Positions 34,726 to 44,920 are shown, counted from the first letter of the stretch. The stretch is DNA of 64,000 bases from Cystobacterineae bacterium (GCA_009782175.1 WRKR01000002.1:62001-126000); one strand, 5' to 3'. The notes: generated from the sequence alone by a model not told the origin. Program-made: numbers and translations.

Positions 34726-36146
34726 CGGCCTTGCTCCTCACATTTGGCAGAATCTTCCCCCTCTATAAGGCAGGTTTGTGACTTGCCTAAAAAAGCAACC
34801 ACATAGGCATCCTGAGGACGCTTTAAATGGACAATGTCCACCACCGCAATGCGTCCATCGCTGAAATTGCCAATAAACAACCTGGCCCCCTCCCCACGCA
34901 TGCTGGAAGCCATGGAAAAAGGCCCTTCACCCAAAGAAGTAAGCTGTCCTGTCAATATGCCCGCCTCCTGATCATAAAAAGACAAAGCACTGCTGCCAGA
35001 GCTGAGAATGGCCACCAAGTCGTCCCCCTGCCCTTTTCGCTTAAGCACATGCAAAATGTTGGGCGCTTCAGGCAGGGGAATTTCTCGCACAACCTGCAAA
35101 AAGGGCGGCGAGGAGGGGTTTGCAGGCTCATCCAAGCGCAATACCAACAACATGTCCGGATAGCGCCCCAACAAAAATATGTGCCTTCCATCACTGGACA
35201 AAGCGAGGTCGCGGCCTTCGTTGATTTTTAAACTGCTTTCAATGCCCGCATCTTCTATTTTGCCTGTTTCTGTTTTGGATAACATGCGCAGCGCAGGCGC
35301 CTCCCCTCGGCCTGTTAAAAGTACCCAGTTCTTCAAAGGCAAAGCCGTATCCGAGGGAGAAAGCCCTATAGGAATAAACCCTTCGTTCGTCAACTGAGGC
35401 TCTGTGGCTGACAAACGCACAGCATAGGAAACGTGGTTTTTGGTGCTCCCGGATGGAGAGTCCGCTGCATTCATGTGGGTGAGCCAAACTTCACCCTCGC
35501 TCACCACCGCAAAGCCAGGAGAAGGCGCTCTGGGGAGCCCGGTCTGCGTCCTCTCATTGGCCGTCAAAGAAAGGGCTGTCTGGGTGCAGTCGTTCTCATT
35601 CTTTTCTGGTTTGGGGAAACAGCGCAAATTCAAAACCCCATCTGCATTGGGCGCATCCGTGTCTATAACATGCAGCAGAGCACCCTCAGAGCGAGACGGG
35701 AGAAAAAAACGCGTCCCCCCACCCGGAAGGGAATAGAGCCCCATTCGGCCTGAAAAACTGGAAACCTTCAACGCATTCTCAGGACGAATGTTCAACGCTC
35801 TAATGTGTTTGGGTATTTCTTCTTTCTGGCCAAAAGCGGGAAGAGCTCCCTCGCCCAAGGCAGACAAGTCCACAGCAACAAGGCTCCCCTGCCCATAGCG
35901 CTTGTCAAAATTGGCATTCGCCACCAGCAAAATGCCCTCTTCACTCCCTGGCCGCTCTATATAACTCATGCTCGAAGGATAATAGAAAGCGTCCAAAGGA
36001 GGCATGCTGTTCATCTCTTCCAGGTTGCAACCCCAAAAGCAAATTCCCAACACCACCCATATTCCCGACCACCTCCGGAGGCTGTTATGGCTTTGACATA
36101 TATGGCTTTGATAAGGCTGCGACTGGCTTTGATAAGGCTGCGACAT
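34722..36146 (-). CDS. Lipoprotein, probable beta-propeller
   Basis: 474 aa from ATG 36146, four bases after the glyS stop; a TTG at 36161 is less likely. The N terminus has a tandem SQPYQ repeat encoded by repeats of CTTTGATAAGGCTGCGACTGG on the plus strand, a signal helix (GIWVVLGICF) and the lipobox FWGC. The mature part has repeating strand motifs such as ILLVANANFDKRYGQGSLVAVDLSA, LALSSDGRHIFLLGRYPDMLLVLRLD and RLFIGNFSDGRIAVVDIVHL. This is consistent with a propeller related to its partner at 32887-34725. Its expression is linked to glyQS by position only. Confidence 0.8.
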   Translation of the reverse strand: MSQPYQSQSQPYQSHICQSHNSLRRWSGIWVVLGICFWGCNLEEMNSMPPLDAFYYPSSMSYIERPGSEEGILLVANANFDKRYGQGSLVAVDLSALGEGALPAFGQKEEIPKHIRALNIRPENALKVSSFSGRMGLYSLPGGGTRFFLPSRSEGALLHVIDTDAPNADGVLNLRCFPKPEKNENDCTQTALSLTANERTQTGLPRAPSPGFAVVSEGEVWLTHMNAADSPSGSTKNHVSYAVRLSATEPQLTNEGFIPIGLSPSDTALPLKNWVLLTGRGEAPALRMLSKTETGKIEDAGIESSLKINEGRDLALSSDGRHIFLLGRYPDMLLVLRLDEPANPSSPPFLQVVREIPLPEAPNILHVLKRKGQGDDLVAILSSGSSALSFYDQEAGILTGQLTSLGEGPFSMASSMRGEGARLFIGNFSDGRIAVVDIVHLKRPQDAYVVAFLGKSQTCLIEGEDSAKCEEQGR

Positions 36147-36150
36147 AAAA

Positions 36151-38259
36151 TTAGTGCTCAATCTGAATTCGAGAAAAATCCGCCATGCGGTTTAGCCAAG
36201 ACAGAATATGCTTCAACATGCTGATGCGGTTGCTTCGGATTTCCGCTTGTGGAGCCATCACCAAAACTTCCTCAAAAAAACGCTCCAGAGGCAACTTCAG
36301 CGAGCTGAGCCCCGACAAATACTCGGACAGCTTTCGTTGGCTTAAGCTGTCTTCCAGTCTCTTCTCCAGTGTACAACAGCTTTGCCACAAAGCATGCTCT
36401 GCTTCTTCATGCAACAGCGCACTGTCTACTGCACTGCCCGCAGGCCCAACTTCCTGGGTGTGTTTTTGAAGCAAATGCTTAAGCCTCTTTGAGAGGCCTG
36501 CCAAAACAGCCAACTCGCCACTTTGCTTCCATGCATGCAAAACGTGCAAGCGCTCCTGGGCCAGGCTCAACTGCTCAAAACCCACCGCAACAACACTGTC
36601 GACCAAATCCGCTCCAAAGTTTTCTGACCAGAGCACTCTCAAACGGTTTTCAAAAAAAGCCAAAACCTGCTCTTCAACCAGAGGCTTTCCCTTAAAACCA
36701 GGAAGTGCTTTCCATTTGCTTTCTAACAATTCCAAACTGGTTTGAATGGCCTTTCTCAGAGAGAAGCGGTAGCCCTTGCGAAGGCAAATGTTCAAAATGG
36801 CCAGGCAGGCGCGCCTCAATGCAAAGGGGTCTGCCGTCCCTGTGGGGGCTTTGCCCAGGCCAAACAAGCCACACAGGCTATCTAACTTGTCTGCAATGCT
36901 CAGCAAGGCGCCTGCTTCCGAGGTGGGCAAAACGCCCTGGGCCGAGCGGGGGAGGTGGTGCTCAAAAATGGCCGTGGCCACCTCCATGCTTTCTCCGGAA
37001 TGCAATGCATATTCCCGCCCCATCACCCCCTGGAGTTCTGGAAACTCGCCTACCATTCCGGTGACGAGGTCCGCCTTGCAAAGCAAGGCCGCCCTCTCCA
37101 GGTGGGGTACCACTTTTTCAAGCCCCTCTTCTCTTGCCAAAAAACAACTGAGTTGACGCAAACGTTCCGCCTTCTCCGCATAGCTGCCCAGGGACTGCAC
37201 CCACAGCACGCGCTCCAACATCGGCAGGCGAGAAGAGAGCGGCTTGCGCCTGTCTTCGTCAAAGAAAAACCGCGCATCGGCCAGTCGCGCATTCAGCACG
37301 CGAGCATAGCCCTTGGCCGAAAGCGAAACGTCTTTAACTGGCGTGTTGGAAACAGCCAAAAACTTTGGCAACAAGCGACCCTGCGCGTCGACGAGTGCAA
37401 AATAACGCTGGTGTTGCTTCATCTCTGAGAGCAGCACCTCGGGCGGCAAATCCAAATAGCTGTCTTTAAACCCACCCAACAGGGGGCTTGGCCATTCGAC
37501 CAGGTTTGTCACTTCATCGGCGAGAGCCTCGTCTTCCAGCAGTTTTCCACCTGCCGCTTCGGCTGCTCCACGCAAGGCCTGCAGCATCTTCTCCTTGCGC
37601 GTTTCAAAACGTGCGATGACTTTGGCTTCAAGCAAAGCCTTCTCATAGTCGGCCACTTCCGGCAAGGCGATGGGGCCGGGGTGCAAAAACCGGTGTCCAT
37701 AGCTGCAGGTGCCCCCTTGCACATCTGCAAACAGCAGTGGAATTTGCTCATTTCCCCAGCGCCCCACAAGCCAATGTATGGGGCGCCCAAAGCTGGAACG
37801 CACATCTGCCCAGCGCATGGATTTTCGAAAGCGCAGCTCATGAATCAGCTTGCCAAACATGGCGGACAACAACACAACAGCGCTCTGCCCTTCTTGGCGG
37901 ACTTCCGCTGCCACATATATGCCTTTGGGGGTTTCCACGCGCTTTAGCTGCTCCGCTTTAAGGTGGTGGCTTTGGGCAAACTTGAGAGCGGCTTGGGTGG
38001 GGTTGCCCTCCGCGTCATAGGCCACTTTAACAGAAGGCCCCAACACCTGCGTCACCGTCGACGCTGAGGCCTCCTTCACCTCCCTTATAAGCAAAGCCAG
38101 CCTGCGCGGCGTCGCCAATTTCTCAACTTGGCCATGCAGGAGTCTGGCCTCGCGCGCCTCGCGCAAAAACCCCTCGCTTAAGTCATCCAATGCGGGGAGC
38201 AGAAAAGAAGCCGGCATTTCTTCGAAACCTATTTCGAGCAGGGCGTCATTGGCTTTCAT
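36151..38259 (-). CDS. glyS: Glycyl-tRNA synthetase beta subunit
   Basis: 702 aa, the normal length for GlyS of the alpha2beta2 enzyme. The N terminus [21 protein letters not shown] is the family signature. [22 protein letters not shown] and [21 protein letters not shown] are conserved blocks, and the C-terminal part is a DALR-like anticodon domain. It binds tRNA-Gly together with GlyQ. Its ATG overlaps the glyQ stop by four bases. Confidence 0.96.
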   Translation of the reverse strand: MKANDALLEIGFEEMPASFLLPALDDLSEGFLREAREARLLHGQVEKLATPRRLALLIREVKEASASTVTQVLGPSVKVAYDAEGNPTQAALKFAQSHHLKAEQLKRVETPKGIYVAAEVRQEGQSAVVLLSAMFGKLIHELRFRKSMRWADVRSSFGRPIHWLVGRWGNEQIPLLFADVQGGTCSYGHRFLHPGPIALPEVADYEKALLEAKVIARFETRKEKMLQALRGAAEAAGGKLLEDEALADEVTNLVEWPSPLLGGFKDSYLDLPPEVLLSEMKQHQRYFALVDAQGRLLPKFLAVSNTPVKDVSLSAKGYARVLNARLADARFFFDEDRRKPLSSRLPMLERVLWVQSLGSYAEKAERLRQLSCFLAREEGLEKVVPHLERAALLCKADLVTGMVGEFPELQGVMGREYALHSGESMEVATAIFEHHLPRSAQGVLPTSEAGALLSIADKLDSLCGLFGLGKAPTGTADPFALRRACLAILNICLRKGYRFSLRKAIQTSLELLESKWKALPGFKGKPLVEEQVLAFFENRLRVLWSENFGADLVDSVVAVGFEQLSLAQERLHVLHAWKQSGELAVLAGLSKRLKHLLQKHTQEVGPAGSAVDSALLHEEAEHALWQSCCTLEKRLEDSLSQRKLSEYLSGLSSLKLPLERFFEEVLVMAPQAEIRSNRISMLKHILSWLNRMADFSRIQIEH

Positions 38260-39221
38260 GTTTCCCCCTTTTTTTGAAATGTCATGAAGTTCCAGTCTTC
38301 GGAAGCGGGCGTCCCCTCCAAAATGGGAGCGTGCTCACCGGTGCGCCATTGTGTTTTCAAGAGTGGCCAGCCCAGGCTTTCGCGGGTGCGCAAATATTCT
38401 TCGGCGCAGGCCCTGGCGTTGTTGCGCACGCGTTTAATATAAAGCGCGCGCTCGGTGACGGAAATGGCTCCGCGCGCGTCAAGCAGGTTAAAAATGTGGG
38501 AGCATTTGAGGGCCTGATCGTATGCGGGCAAGGGCAAGCCGCCAAGTTTCAGCAAGCGCTGGCATTCTTTTTCGTGGCTCTCAAACAGGGCAAACAGCTG
38601 GGAGGCATCGGAGGCCTCGAAGGCATAGCGGCTCATTTCTATTTCGTTGCGGTGGTAGAGCTCTCTATAGGGGATGCCTTGGGCCCATTCCAGTGCATAG
38701 ACGTTGTCTATGCCTTGCAGGTACATGCAGATGCGCTCGAGGCCATAGGTGAGTTCCGCGCAAACGGGTTTGCAATCAAAGCCACCGCATTGTTGGAAAT
38801 AAGTAAACTGCGTAATCTCCATGCCATCGCACCATACTTCCCAGCCCAACCCCCACGCCCCCAGAGTGGGCGACTCCCAATCGTCTTCTATAAAGCGCAA
38901 GTCATGCTCCAGGGGGCGAATGCCAAAAGCTTCCAGAGACTCCAAATAAAGTGCCTGCGTATTTTTGGGTGCAGGCTTTAACAATACTTGGAATTGGTGG
39001 TGTTGAAAGAGGCGGTTGGGGTTTTCTCCAAAGCGCCCATCACCCGGCCTTCGCGAAGGTTGCACATAGGCCACGTTCCAAGGCTCGGGCCCCAGTGCGC
39101 GCAAAAAAGTGGACGGGGACATGGTGCCCGCGCCTATTTCGAGATCATAAGGCTGAACCACAATACAACCCTGCTGAACCCAAAACGACTGCAAAACAGA
39201 AACCAACTCTTGAAAATACAT
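38256..39221 (-). CDS. glyQ: Glycyl-tRNA synthetase alpha subunit
   Basis: 321 aa from ATG 39221 (AAAGAG upstream; GTG 39227 possible). Class II catalytic subunit making glycyl-adenylate. Signature blocks are [58 protein letters not shown] and the late [24 protein letters not shown]. It is linked to glyS by an ATGA overlap and lies nine bases downstream of a Ser/Thr kinase gene, so kinase and glyQS may share a transcript. Confidence 0.97.
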   Translation of the reverse strand: MYFQELVSVLQSFWVQQGCIVVQPYDLEIGAGTMSPSTFLRALGPEPWNVAYVQPSRRPGDGRFGENPNRLFQHHQFQVLLKPAPKNTQALYLESLEAFGIRPLEHDLRFIEDDWESPTLGAWGLGWEVWCDGMEITQFTYFQQCGGFDCKPVCAELTYGLERICMYLQGIDNVYALEWAQGIPYRELYHRNEIEMSRYAFEASDASQLFALFESHEKECQRLLKLGGLPLPAYDQALKCSHIFNLLDARGAISVTERALYIKRVRNNARACAEEYLRTRESLGWPLLKTQWRTGEHAPILEGTPASEDWNFMTFQKKGET

Positions 39222-39230
39222 GAGCACTCT

Positions 39231-41003
39231 TTAGCGCGGCTCATCAACCAAGGGCAGCGTTTTTATATCAATTGAAACACTGTCCTTCTGGCCAGCTATA
39301 ATGTTTCTGACAAGCTGGCGGCGTTGGCCCTCCAAATCCACAAGGTGAAACTCCTGCATGCCTTCTTCAATGGGCACTTCCAAAGGGGTGATGCCTATGA
39401 GGTTGTTTTTCAAATAAACTTCTGCATTTTCAGGGTTTATGGTGCTGAGCGAAAAAGAGCCCGGGCTTTTTTCCGCTGCTGCTGTGGAAACATGTTGAGC
39501 GGAGGGGAGCTCCATGCTGTTGGGGACAGAGGGCAGCTCCATGCTGGCTTCTTTTGTGTTGGCCAAAGGTGTTTTTTCAGAAAACCAGCCTGGCCCATAA
39601 AATAACGCAGCCCAAAGCAAAACACCCAGGAGCCCAAGCGCAGCTGCATAGGCTATCCAACGTTTGGCAAAAGAGGGCTGTTGCAGCTGCCTCGAAACAG
39701 ACGTCTTCGCTTCTGAGCTGTCAACAAGTGAGTTGTCAGCCTGTGAGTTGTCCGCAAGCCGTTCCCTGTTGGCTGAAGAAGGAGAATGTCCTTTTCTATG
39801 GCGAAGAGGCCCAGCTTTGGCAGAATTGGAGCTGCCAGAAGGCGAAGGTGCTTTGGGGCTGAGCGGTTTAGGGCTGAGGGGTTTGGTGCTGAGGGGTCTA
39901 GGGACAGGAGGCAAGCGCTGTGAGCTTGAAGAGCGGCGAGGTGCCGATGAGCGTCGGGCAGAAATATCGCTCGCTTCTTCCCGCAAAGCACGCACGGCCA
40001 TATAAAGCTCCTGGCTATCCCCCATGCCTGCGGATTCCAGCAATGCTTGTGCTTGCTTCATTTTGTCAGGAAACAACTCTGACATAAAACGCGCTACCTC
40101 ATCCTCACTGGCAATGGTATAGGCTTTTTCTAAAGCACGTGCCATCTCCCCGCCGTTTTGAAAGCGCTCCCGCACATTGCGCTCTAGGCCCTTCATCACC
40201 ACAGCAGCTAAGGCACTGGACAGCCCTGGGTTGAGTTTTTGAGGATGAGGAATTTCTCCCTCAACAATCTTCTTCATCATCACCAAATCCGTATTGGCCG
40301 AAAACAAGCGTTGCCCCGTCAAAAGCTCGTGCAGCACAACCGCGGATGCAAACAAATCCGTCCTTCCGTCAATGGCTGCATTGCGCACTTGCTCCGGGGA
40401 CATATAACCACTGGTCCCCTTCACCATCCCCACCCTTGTGTGGATTAAACGGTTGCGCGCTTTGGCAATTCCAAAATCCACCACTTTGACGGTGCCTGCA
40501 TAAGTCACCATAATGTTTTTAGGTGAAATGTCCCGGTGAACAATTCCTGCTGAGCTCCCGGTGCTGAGCTCTGCAAAATTATGCGCATAATTGAGGGCCA
40601 AACATAGGTCGCGAATAATTTTGACAGAAAAGCCAATGGGCAGCGGAATCCCCCGGCGTGCAGCTCTTCGGATGATGTGCTCTACGTTTTGGCCGGCAAT
40701 GTATTCCATGGCCAAATACAGTTGCCCCTCTTCTTCACCCAACTCATAAACTTGTCCCACATTGGGGTGGTTAAGCGCACCCGTAATCCGCGCCTCATCC
40801 AAAAACATGCGGACGAAGGCCTCGTTGCTGGCAATGTCTGGCAAAATCTGCTTAATAACAACAAACTTGCGGAAACCGCCCGGCCCCGTTGTAAAGGCCA
40901 AAAACAGTTCCGCCATTCCGCCTACGCTCAAGCGCGTCAACACCTCATACTTGCCTACCCGGCGTCCCCGGAATACGTCAGGCCCCGGCGTAGTTTTAGA
41001 CAT
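39231..41003 (-). CDS. Membrane-anchored Ser/Thr protein kinase with PEGA-like tail
   Basis: 590 aa from ATG 41003, with AAGGTG about seven bases upstream; the frame is open to 41087. The kinase domain has LSVGGMAELFLA (glycine loop), VIKQ (Lys), GIVHRDISPKNIMV, VVDFGIAKA and GTSGYMSPEQVR. The HRDISPKN form is common in myxobacterial Pkn kinases. A Ser/Pro-rich linker contains two in-frame short tandem repeats (KPLSP, and NSx-type 15-bp units near 39712-39758). One span (WIAYAAALGLLGVLLWAALF) and a PEGA-like module (STINPENAEVYLKNNLIGITPLEVPI) follow. Confidence 0.95.
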   Translation of the reverse strand: MSKTTPGPDVFRGRRVGKYEVLTRLSVGGMAELFLAFTTGPGGFRKFVVIKQILPDIASNEAFVRMFLDEARITGALNHPNVGQVYELGEEEGQLYLAMEYIAGQNVEHIIRRAARRGIPLPIGFSVKIIRDLCLALNYAHNFAELSTGSSAGIVHRDISPKNIMVTYAGTVKVVDFGIAKARNRLIHTRVGMVKGTSGYMSPEQVRNAAIDGRTDLFASAVVLHELLTGQRLFSANTDLVMMKKIVEGEIPHPQKLNPGLSSALAAVVMKGLERNVRERFQNGGEMARALEKAYTIASEDEVARFMSELFPDKMKQAQALLESAGMGDSQELYMAVRALREEASDISARRSSAPRRSSSSQRLPPVPRPLSTKPLSPKPLSPKAPSPSGSSNSAKAGPLRHRKGHSPSSANRERLADNSQADNSLVDSSEAKTSVSRQLQQPSFAKRWIAYAAALGLLGVLLWAALFYGPGWFSEKTPLANTKEASMELPSVPNSMELPSAQHVSTAAAEKSPGSFSLSTINPENAEVYLKNNLIGITPLEVPIEEGMQEFHLVDLEGQRRQLVRNIIAGQKDSVSIDIKTLPLVDEPR

Positions 41004-41107
41004 GCCCACGCACCTTAATATACCTACATGGCAAAAAGTAGATACTCTTTTGTTTTTTAAAGGAGCATAGCCCCTTTGGGGAAACACCCTTCACACCTAA
41101 AAACATC

Positions 41108-41977
41108 TCAACCCTCAATGCTACGCAATTTCTTTAAATGGAGTGCCCGCTGATAAACCTCTCTCTCGCTCCACAGAGAAAGCACCGCAAGCTGCTTGGA
41201 AAGCTCTTTCAAACCAAGGCTTTTAAACTCGGAACCCTCCTTCGTCTCAAAAAGAGCTTGTTCAAGCGCCTCATCCAACGTGGCCTCAGGCCAACGCTTT
41301 TGCTCCAAACAACCTTCTGTGAGAATGACCACCTCTCCCAACCAAACGCGCTGCCGGCTCAATTCACAAAGCGCGTTTAAAGGAGCGCGCAAAAACTCTT
41401 CATGTATTTTAGTGAGCTCTCTGGCAATGCATGCTTGTCTGGGCCCCAAAACTTCGCTCATTATGGCCAAGGTTTTTGAAAGGCGTTTGGGGGATTCAAA
41501 GAAAACCAAACTCAGGGGAAGAGAAGCATATTCCTTTAGAAAACGGCGTACCTGGCCTTCTGCCCGTGGAAGAAAGCCCAAAAAGCAAAAGCGAGAGCTG
41601 GGCAACCCGGAAGCGCAGAGGGCGGTTGTTATGGCGTTGGCGCCAGGCACGGGAATGACTTCTATGCCTTGTTGAAGTGCGAGTGCAACCGTCAACGCGC
41701 CTGGGTCGCTAATGCCCGGAGTGCCCGCATCGCTGACCAGGGCCAGATTTTCCCCCTGAAGCAAATGGTGGATGACTTTTTCCCTTCGCTCATGCTCCTC
41801 ATAGGCCGGCAAGCTCAGCAGAGGTTTTGAAAGTTGGTGGTGTGCAAGCAGAATGCGTGTCCTGCGCGTGTCCTCGCAAACCACCCGCGAAACGGAGCGC
41901 AAAACCTCCACGGCCCGGAAAGTCATGTCCTGAAGGTTTCCAATAGGCGTGGCCACAAGAAAAAGTCGTCCTGGCAT
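41108..41977 (-). CDS. rsmI: 16S rRNA (cytidine1402-2'-O)-methyltransferase
   Basis: 289 aa. SAM-dependent tetrapyrrole-methylase fold enzyme that 2'-O-methylates C1402 in the decoding centre. Signature blocks are LFLVATPIGNLQDMTFRAVEVL, CEDTRRTRILL, LVSDAGTPGISDPG, VIPVPGANAITTALCASGLP and FFESPKRL. The ATG at 41977 has AAGG upstream. It follows yraN in the common rplS-yraN-rsmI order. Confidence 0.97.
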   Translation of the reverse strand: MPGRLFLVATPIGNLQDMTFRAVEVLRSVSRVVCEDTRRTRILLAHHQLSKPLLSLPAYEEHERREKVIHHLLQGENLALVSDAGTPGISDPGALTVALALQQGIEVIPVPGANAITTALCASGLPSSRFCFLGFLPRAEGQVRRFLKEYASLPLSLVFFESPKRLSKTLAIMSEVLGPRQACIARELTKIHEEFLRAPLNALCELSRQRVWLGEVVILTEGCLEQKRWPEATLDEALEQALFETKEGSEFKSLGLKELSKQLAVLSLWSEREVYQRALHLKKLRSIEG

Positions 41978-41987
41978 AAAACCTTGC

Positions 41988-42035
41988 TACACTAAAACCC
42001 AGCCGCACTAAAACCCAGCCACCTTAAAACCCAGC
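41988..42035. repeat. 16-bp tandem repeat overlapping the yraN stop
   Basis: Three units of GCTGGGTTTTAGTGCG type (minus-strand sense) start in the last codons of yraN and run into the rsmI leader. Each unit repeats the TTTTA(A/G) stop context, so extra copies only add further stops. Confidence 0.85.
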
Positions 42036-42440
42036 ATCAAACGCTCCCGGCAAATATTCAATATGTGCAGAGCGGCCCTGGCCCAAAATAGAAACCACAT
42101 CAAAGCGCAAGGCCCGCCCCGCGCATGAATGCCTTTGCAAAAACTTCATGGCAGCCAACACAATGCGCCGCTGCTTTTTTAGCGTAATGGTTTGCAAGGG
42201 AAAACACACTTTAGAACGGCTGCGCATGCGGACTTCGACAAAACAAATGAGGTTGTCTTTTTGCACAACCAAGTCCAGCTCCCCTGCCCGGCAGCAGAAA
42301 TTTTGCTCCAACACAACATAGCCACGCGCTTCCAAAAAGCGCCGCGCTGTTTCCTCCGCTTCGCGACCTCTTGCTCGCCGACAAACGCCCATGCCGCTAT
42401 TTTGCACAACAAAGCTTTGCTGCAAAGAGCTAAAACTCAA
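42024..42440 (-). CDS. yraN: YraN/UPF0102 family nuclease-fold protein
   Basis: 138 aa from TTG 42440, or 122 aa from ATG 42392; neither has a strong ribosome binding site and conservation begins near the latter. The restriction-endonuclease-like fold is recognised from GREAEETARRFLEARGYVVLEQNF, GELDLVVQKDNLICFVEVRMR (the E-x-D...ExK-like site, with R instead of the usual K in FVEVK.R) and RFDVVSI. The function is unclear in general. It lies between rplS and rsmI. Confidence 0.88.
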   Translation of the reverse strand: MSFSSLQQSFVVQNSGMGVCRRARGREAEETARRFLEARGYVVLEQNFCCRAGELDLVVQKDNLICFVEVRMRSRSKVCFPLQTITLKKQRRIVLAAMKFLQRHSCAGRALRFDVVSILGQGRSAHIEYLPGAFDAGF

Positions 42441-42466
42441 AAACCTTCAAGCGTCTTCAAAGGGTT

Positions 42467-42859
42467 TCAAGCTTTTTTGTCGGCGGCGGCTTTCCTTGAG
42501 CTGCTCTCATCAATGGCTTCAATGCGTGCGGCTTTTCCGCTGAGCTTGCGCAAATAATAGAGGCGCGATCGGCGTACAGCACCCCGGCTCAGCACCTGAA
42601 TGGACTCATAACGCGGAGAATGCAAAGGGAATATACGCTCGACGCCCACGCCATAGGAAACCTTTCGCACCGTGAAAGTCGCGGCCAGAGAGCCACGTGT
42701 CTTGCAAATGACAACACCCTCAAAAGCCTGGGTGCGCTCTTTCTCACCCTCTTTAATGCGCCACAACACACGCACCGTATCGCCGCTCTTAAATGCCAAC
42801 GGCTTCACATCTTTTCTCAACTGTCGTGAATGAATAAATTCAATGGCGCTCAAGCCCAT
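42467..42859 (-). CDS. rplS: Ribosomal protein L19
   Basis: 130 aa. ATG 42859 is preceded by CAGGTGAAG; the frame runs open to 43033 but has no coding character there. Core blocks are [88 protein letters not shown]19 sits at the 30S/50S interface. It is first in the rplS-yraN-rsmI run and is divergent from rplY. Confidence 0.97.
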   Translation of the reverse strand: MGLSAIEFIHSRQLRKDVKPLAFKSGDTVRVLWRIKEGEKERTQAFEGVVICKTRGSLAATFTVRKVSYGVGVERIFPLHSPRYESIQVLSRGAVRRSRLYYLRKLSGKAARIEAIDESSSRKAAADKKA

Positions 42860-43068
42860 GACTTCACCTGGAAAAATAAAAGCAACGAAGGTTTGGGCCT
42901 CTAGCAAATATTTTGGAGGGGGGCAAGCTTTCCTTGACGTGAAGGTGTTTTTTTGAAAGCTTTGCCTTGTCTCATGGGGACTTAACTCGGGGCTTGGCAC
43001 TGCCAAGATGCCGGAATTTCTCCAAAACCTCATATACTCTTGAAAGAGAGCACCACAAGGAAACGGCC

Positions 43069-43710
43069 ATGTCTAACCTACTTGAAGCCCATGTTCGCCC
43101 GCACTCAGGAAAAGGCGCCTCCCGCAAATTGCGCATTCAAAACCTTATTCCCGCCGTGGTTTATGGCAAACATTTGAAACAACCCCTGCACATTTCCATA
43201 GACCCCATTGCCGTGCGCAAGGCCATTCAAACGCCAAGAAAGTTGAATACGGTGTTGACGCTCTCTTTGAGCAATGGTGAAACGCACCTCGTCCTGCTGA
43301 AGGACTCGCAGCGACACCCCGTCAATGACAAGCTTTTGCATGTGGACTTCTTAAGCGTGCGCGAAAATGAGCCCGTCAAAGTCAACATCCCCATTGTCCT
43401 CACAGGAAAACCCCAAGGCGTCGTCGATGGTGGCGTCTTGTCACAACAAAGGCGCAACCTTGAAGTTTGGGCCTTGCCTGCCTCCATTCCGGAACAAATG
43501 GATGTAGATGTTTCTCACCTCAAAATTGCTCAAGTTTTGCACGTCAATGACATTGTCATGCCCCAAGGCGTCATCCACAAGTCCAACGTCAACTTCACCG
43601 TCGCCACCATTTCAACGCCGGACGCAGACTCGGCAGCAGCCGGCGCTGCTGCGGCTGCAACAGAAAGCAAAGCCGAAGCAAAGACCGCGAAGGATGCCAA
43701 AAAGAAATAA
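43069..43710 (+). CDS. rplY: Ribosomal protein L25/general stress protein Ctc
   Basis: 213 aa from ATG 43069, seven bases behind AAGGAAAC. This is the long Ctc-type L25: a 5S-rRNA-binding N-terminal domain (ARKLR-like [40 protein letters not shown]), a beta-rich C-terminal domain ([35 protein letters not shown]) and an Ala/Lys tail. A 7-bp inverted repeat (CTTGGCA-C-TGCCAAG, 42993-43007) lies in the promoter region shared with rplS. Confidence 0.96.
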   Translation: MSNLLEAHVRPHSGKGASRKLRIQNLIPAVVYGKHLKQPLHISIDPIAVRKAIQTPRKLNTVLTLSLSNGETHLVLLKDSQRHPVNDKLLHVDFLSVRENEPVKVNIPIVLTGKPQGVVDGGVLSQQRRNLEVWALPASIPEQMDVDVSHLKIAQVLHVNDIVMPQGVIHKSNVNFTVATISTPDADSAAAGAAAAATESKAEAKTAKDAKKK

Positions 43711-43725
43711 CCCGCTCTCCCCGGG

Positions 43726-43764
43726 AAAAAACCCGCGTTTGCATGTGCTCAAACGCGGTTTTTT
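43726..43764 (+). terminator. Terminator between rplY and pth
   Basis: Stem CCGCGTTTG (43733-43741) and CAAACGCGG (43750-43758), loop CATGTGCT, A-run before and six T after. It allows readthrough to pth only if weak. Confidence 0.88.
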
Positions 43765-43809
43765 CTCCATGAAAGCGCCTCCCCTCACCCAGCGTCTCGA
43801 AATGGTTTT

Positions 43810-44400
43810 ATGAAGCTGATCTGCGGTCTTGGAAACCCAGGGAAAACCTATGAGGCTCACCGCCACAACATAGGCTTCAGGGTGGTTGAGTTTTTCGCTC
43901 ATGCCTTGGGCTTTGCTTGGCTGGGTCCAAAATTTGAAGCCATGTGGAGCCTGGGAAACATTCAAGGGCAGCGTATATTGTTGCTCAAACCTCAAACCTA
44001 TATGAATTTATCCGGCCACAGCCTGCGCCAGGCCATTCAATTTTATAAAATAGAGCTCCCTGAGGTGTTGGTTGTACACGACGAGTTGGACTTGCCCTGC
44101 GGAAAGCTTCAATTTAAACAAGGCGGGGGGCACGGGGGGCACAATGGCCTTCGCAGCATTTCAGAGCAACTGGGCAATAGCAACTATGCTCGCCTTCGCT
44201 TTGGCATTGGAAAACCTCAGGGTGAAAAGGCCAAGGAGCGCATTGTCTCTCATGTCCTTTCCGGTGCCTTGGACGAAGAGAAGGCCATAGAGGAAGCAAC
44301 GGTTGTGCAGGCGGCCAAAGCCCTGGGTTGCTGGGCAGAAGAGGGGTTGGCCACCGCCATGAACCGCTATAACCAACGCAAAGAGGCAAAGAAAGCCTAG
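43810..44400 (+). CDS. pth: Peptidyl-tRNA hydrolase
   Basis: 196 aa. Frees tRNAs from prematurely released peptidyl-tRNA. Signature sequences are LICGLGNPGKTYEAHRHNIGF (Asn and catalytic His), LLKPQTYMNLSG and VVHDELDLPCGKLQFKQGGGHGGHNGLRSI (catalytic Asp), and RLRFGIGKP. It follows rplY, a common pairing. The TAG stop is followed at once by GGCCGTTTCAGGTTAA, a half element of the palindromic family. Confidence 0.97.
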   Translation: MKLICGLGNPGKTYEAHRHNIGFRVVEFFAHALGFAWLGPKFEAMWSLGNIQGQRILLLKPQTYMNLSGHSLRQAIQFYKIELPEVLVVHDELDLPCGKLQFKQGGGHGGHNGLRSISEQLGNSNYARLRFGIGKPQGEKAKERIVSHVLSGALDEEKAIEEATVVQAAKALGCWAEEGLATAMNRYNQRKEAKKA

Positions 44401-44450
44401 GGCCGTTTCAGGTTAAATGGAGCTTGGCAAGACGCAAAGTGTTGCGCGCA

Positions 44451-44791
44451 AGCTGTGCATAAACTGTCCAAAACTTGCGTGCGGCTTGTGCGCAAGTTGT
44501 GTGAAGGCTGCATATAAACGGTGCGCAGCTTGTGCATAAGCCTTTCATCAACCAAGGCAAAGCTGTTCAAAAACCCTGCGCAAACGAAGCGCGCCCTGGA
44601 ATAAGCTGTGCAAAAGTGGGGCAGAGGCTGTGCAAAAGCTATGCAAAAGCTATGCAAAAGCTATGCAAAAGTTGTACGAAAGTGGCTCGAGGCGTGTGTG
44701 CAGGCTGAACACGGTGCACAAGCTGTGTATAGGCCATGCACAAGCTGTGAAAAAACTGTGCATAAGGGCATAAACTGTGTGCAAGTTGTGG
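44451..44791. repeat. Degenerate repeat field with DnaA-box-like 9-mers
   Basis: About 340 bp of decayed 10-17-bp units with core GCTGTGCAWAA, including three exact copies of GCTATGCAAAA in a row (44638-44670). The nonamer TGTGCATAA (reverse TTATGCACA, fitting TTATNCACA) occurs at 44454, 44531 and 44757, all on one strand, and TGTGCAAAA occurs twice. No gene is seen in it. It lies between pth and tRNA-Gly. Confidence 0.75.
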
Positions 44792-44826
44792 ACAGTCCGC
44801 CTCTCCTGAGGCCCTATCCATTTTTC

Positions 44827-44920
44827 TAGAGCGGTTCCACGTTGACATGAGCTCTTCGTGAGACGCGCTTTAGCTCGTCTACTCCGCTCTGTGAAGCGAG
44901 CCTCCGTTGAAACCGCTCTA
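44827..44920. repeat. Palindromic element with perfect 10-bp ends
   Basis: The ends TAGAGCGGTT (44827-44836) and AACCGCTCTA (44911-44920) are exact inverted repeats. The inside has GACGCGCTTTAGCTCGTC. Its reverse complement aligns over about 60 bases with 10510-10572, proving that the element is dispersed. Confidence 0.9.

Noticed and set aside
42441-43033. Longer rplS reading frame starting at 43033
   Set aside because: Residues before ATG 42859 lack ribosomal-protein character and overlap the rplY promoter region; CAGGTGAAG precedes 42859.
44451-44791. Calling this repeat field the chromosome origin
   Set aside because: DnaA-like nonamers lie within a degenerate tandem repeat, all in one orientation, with no origin-linked genes or AT-rich unwinding region nearby; kept only as a finding.
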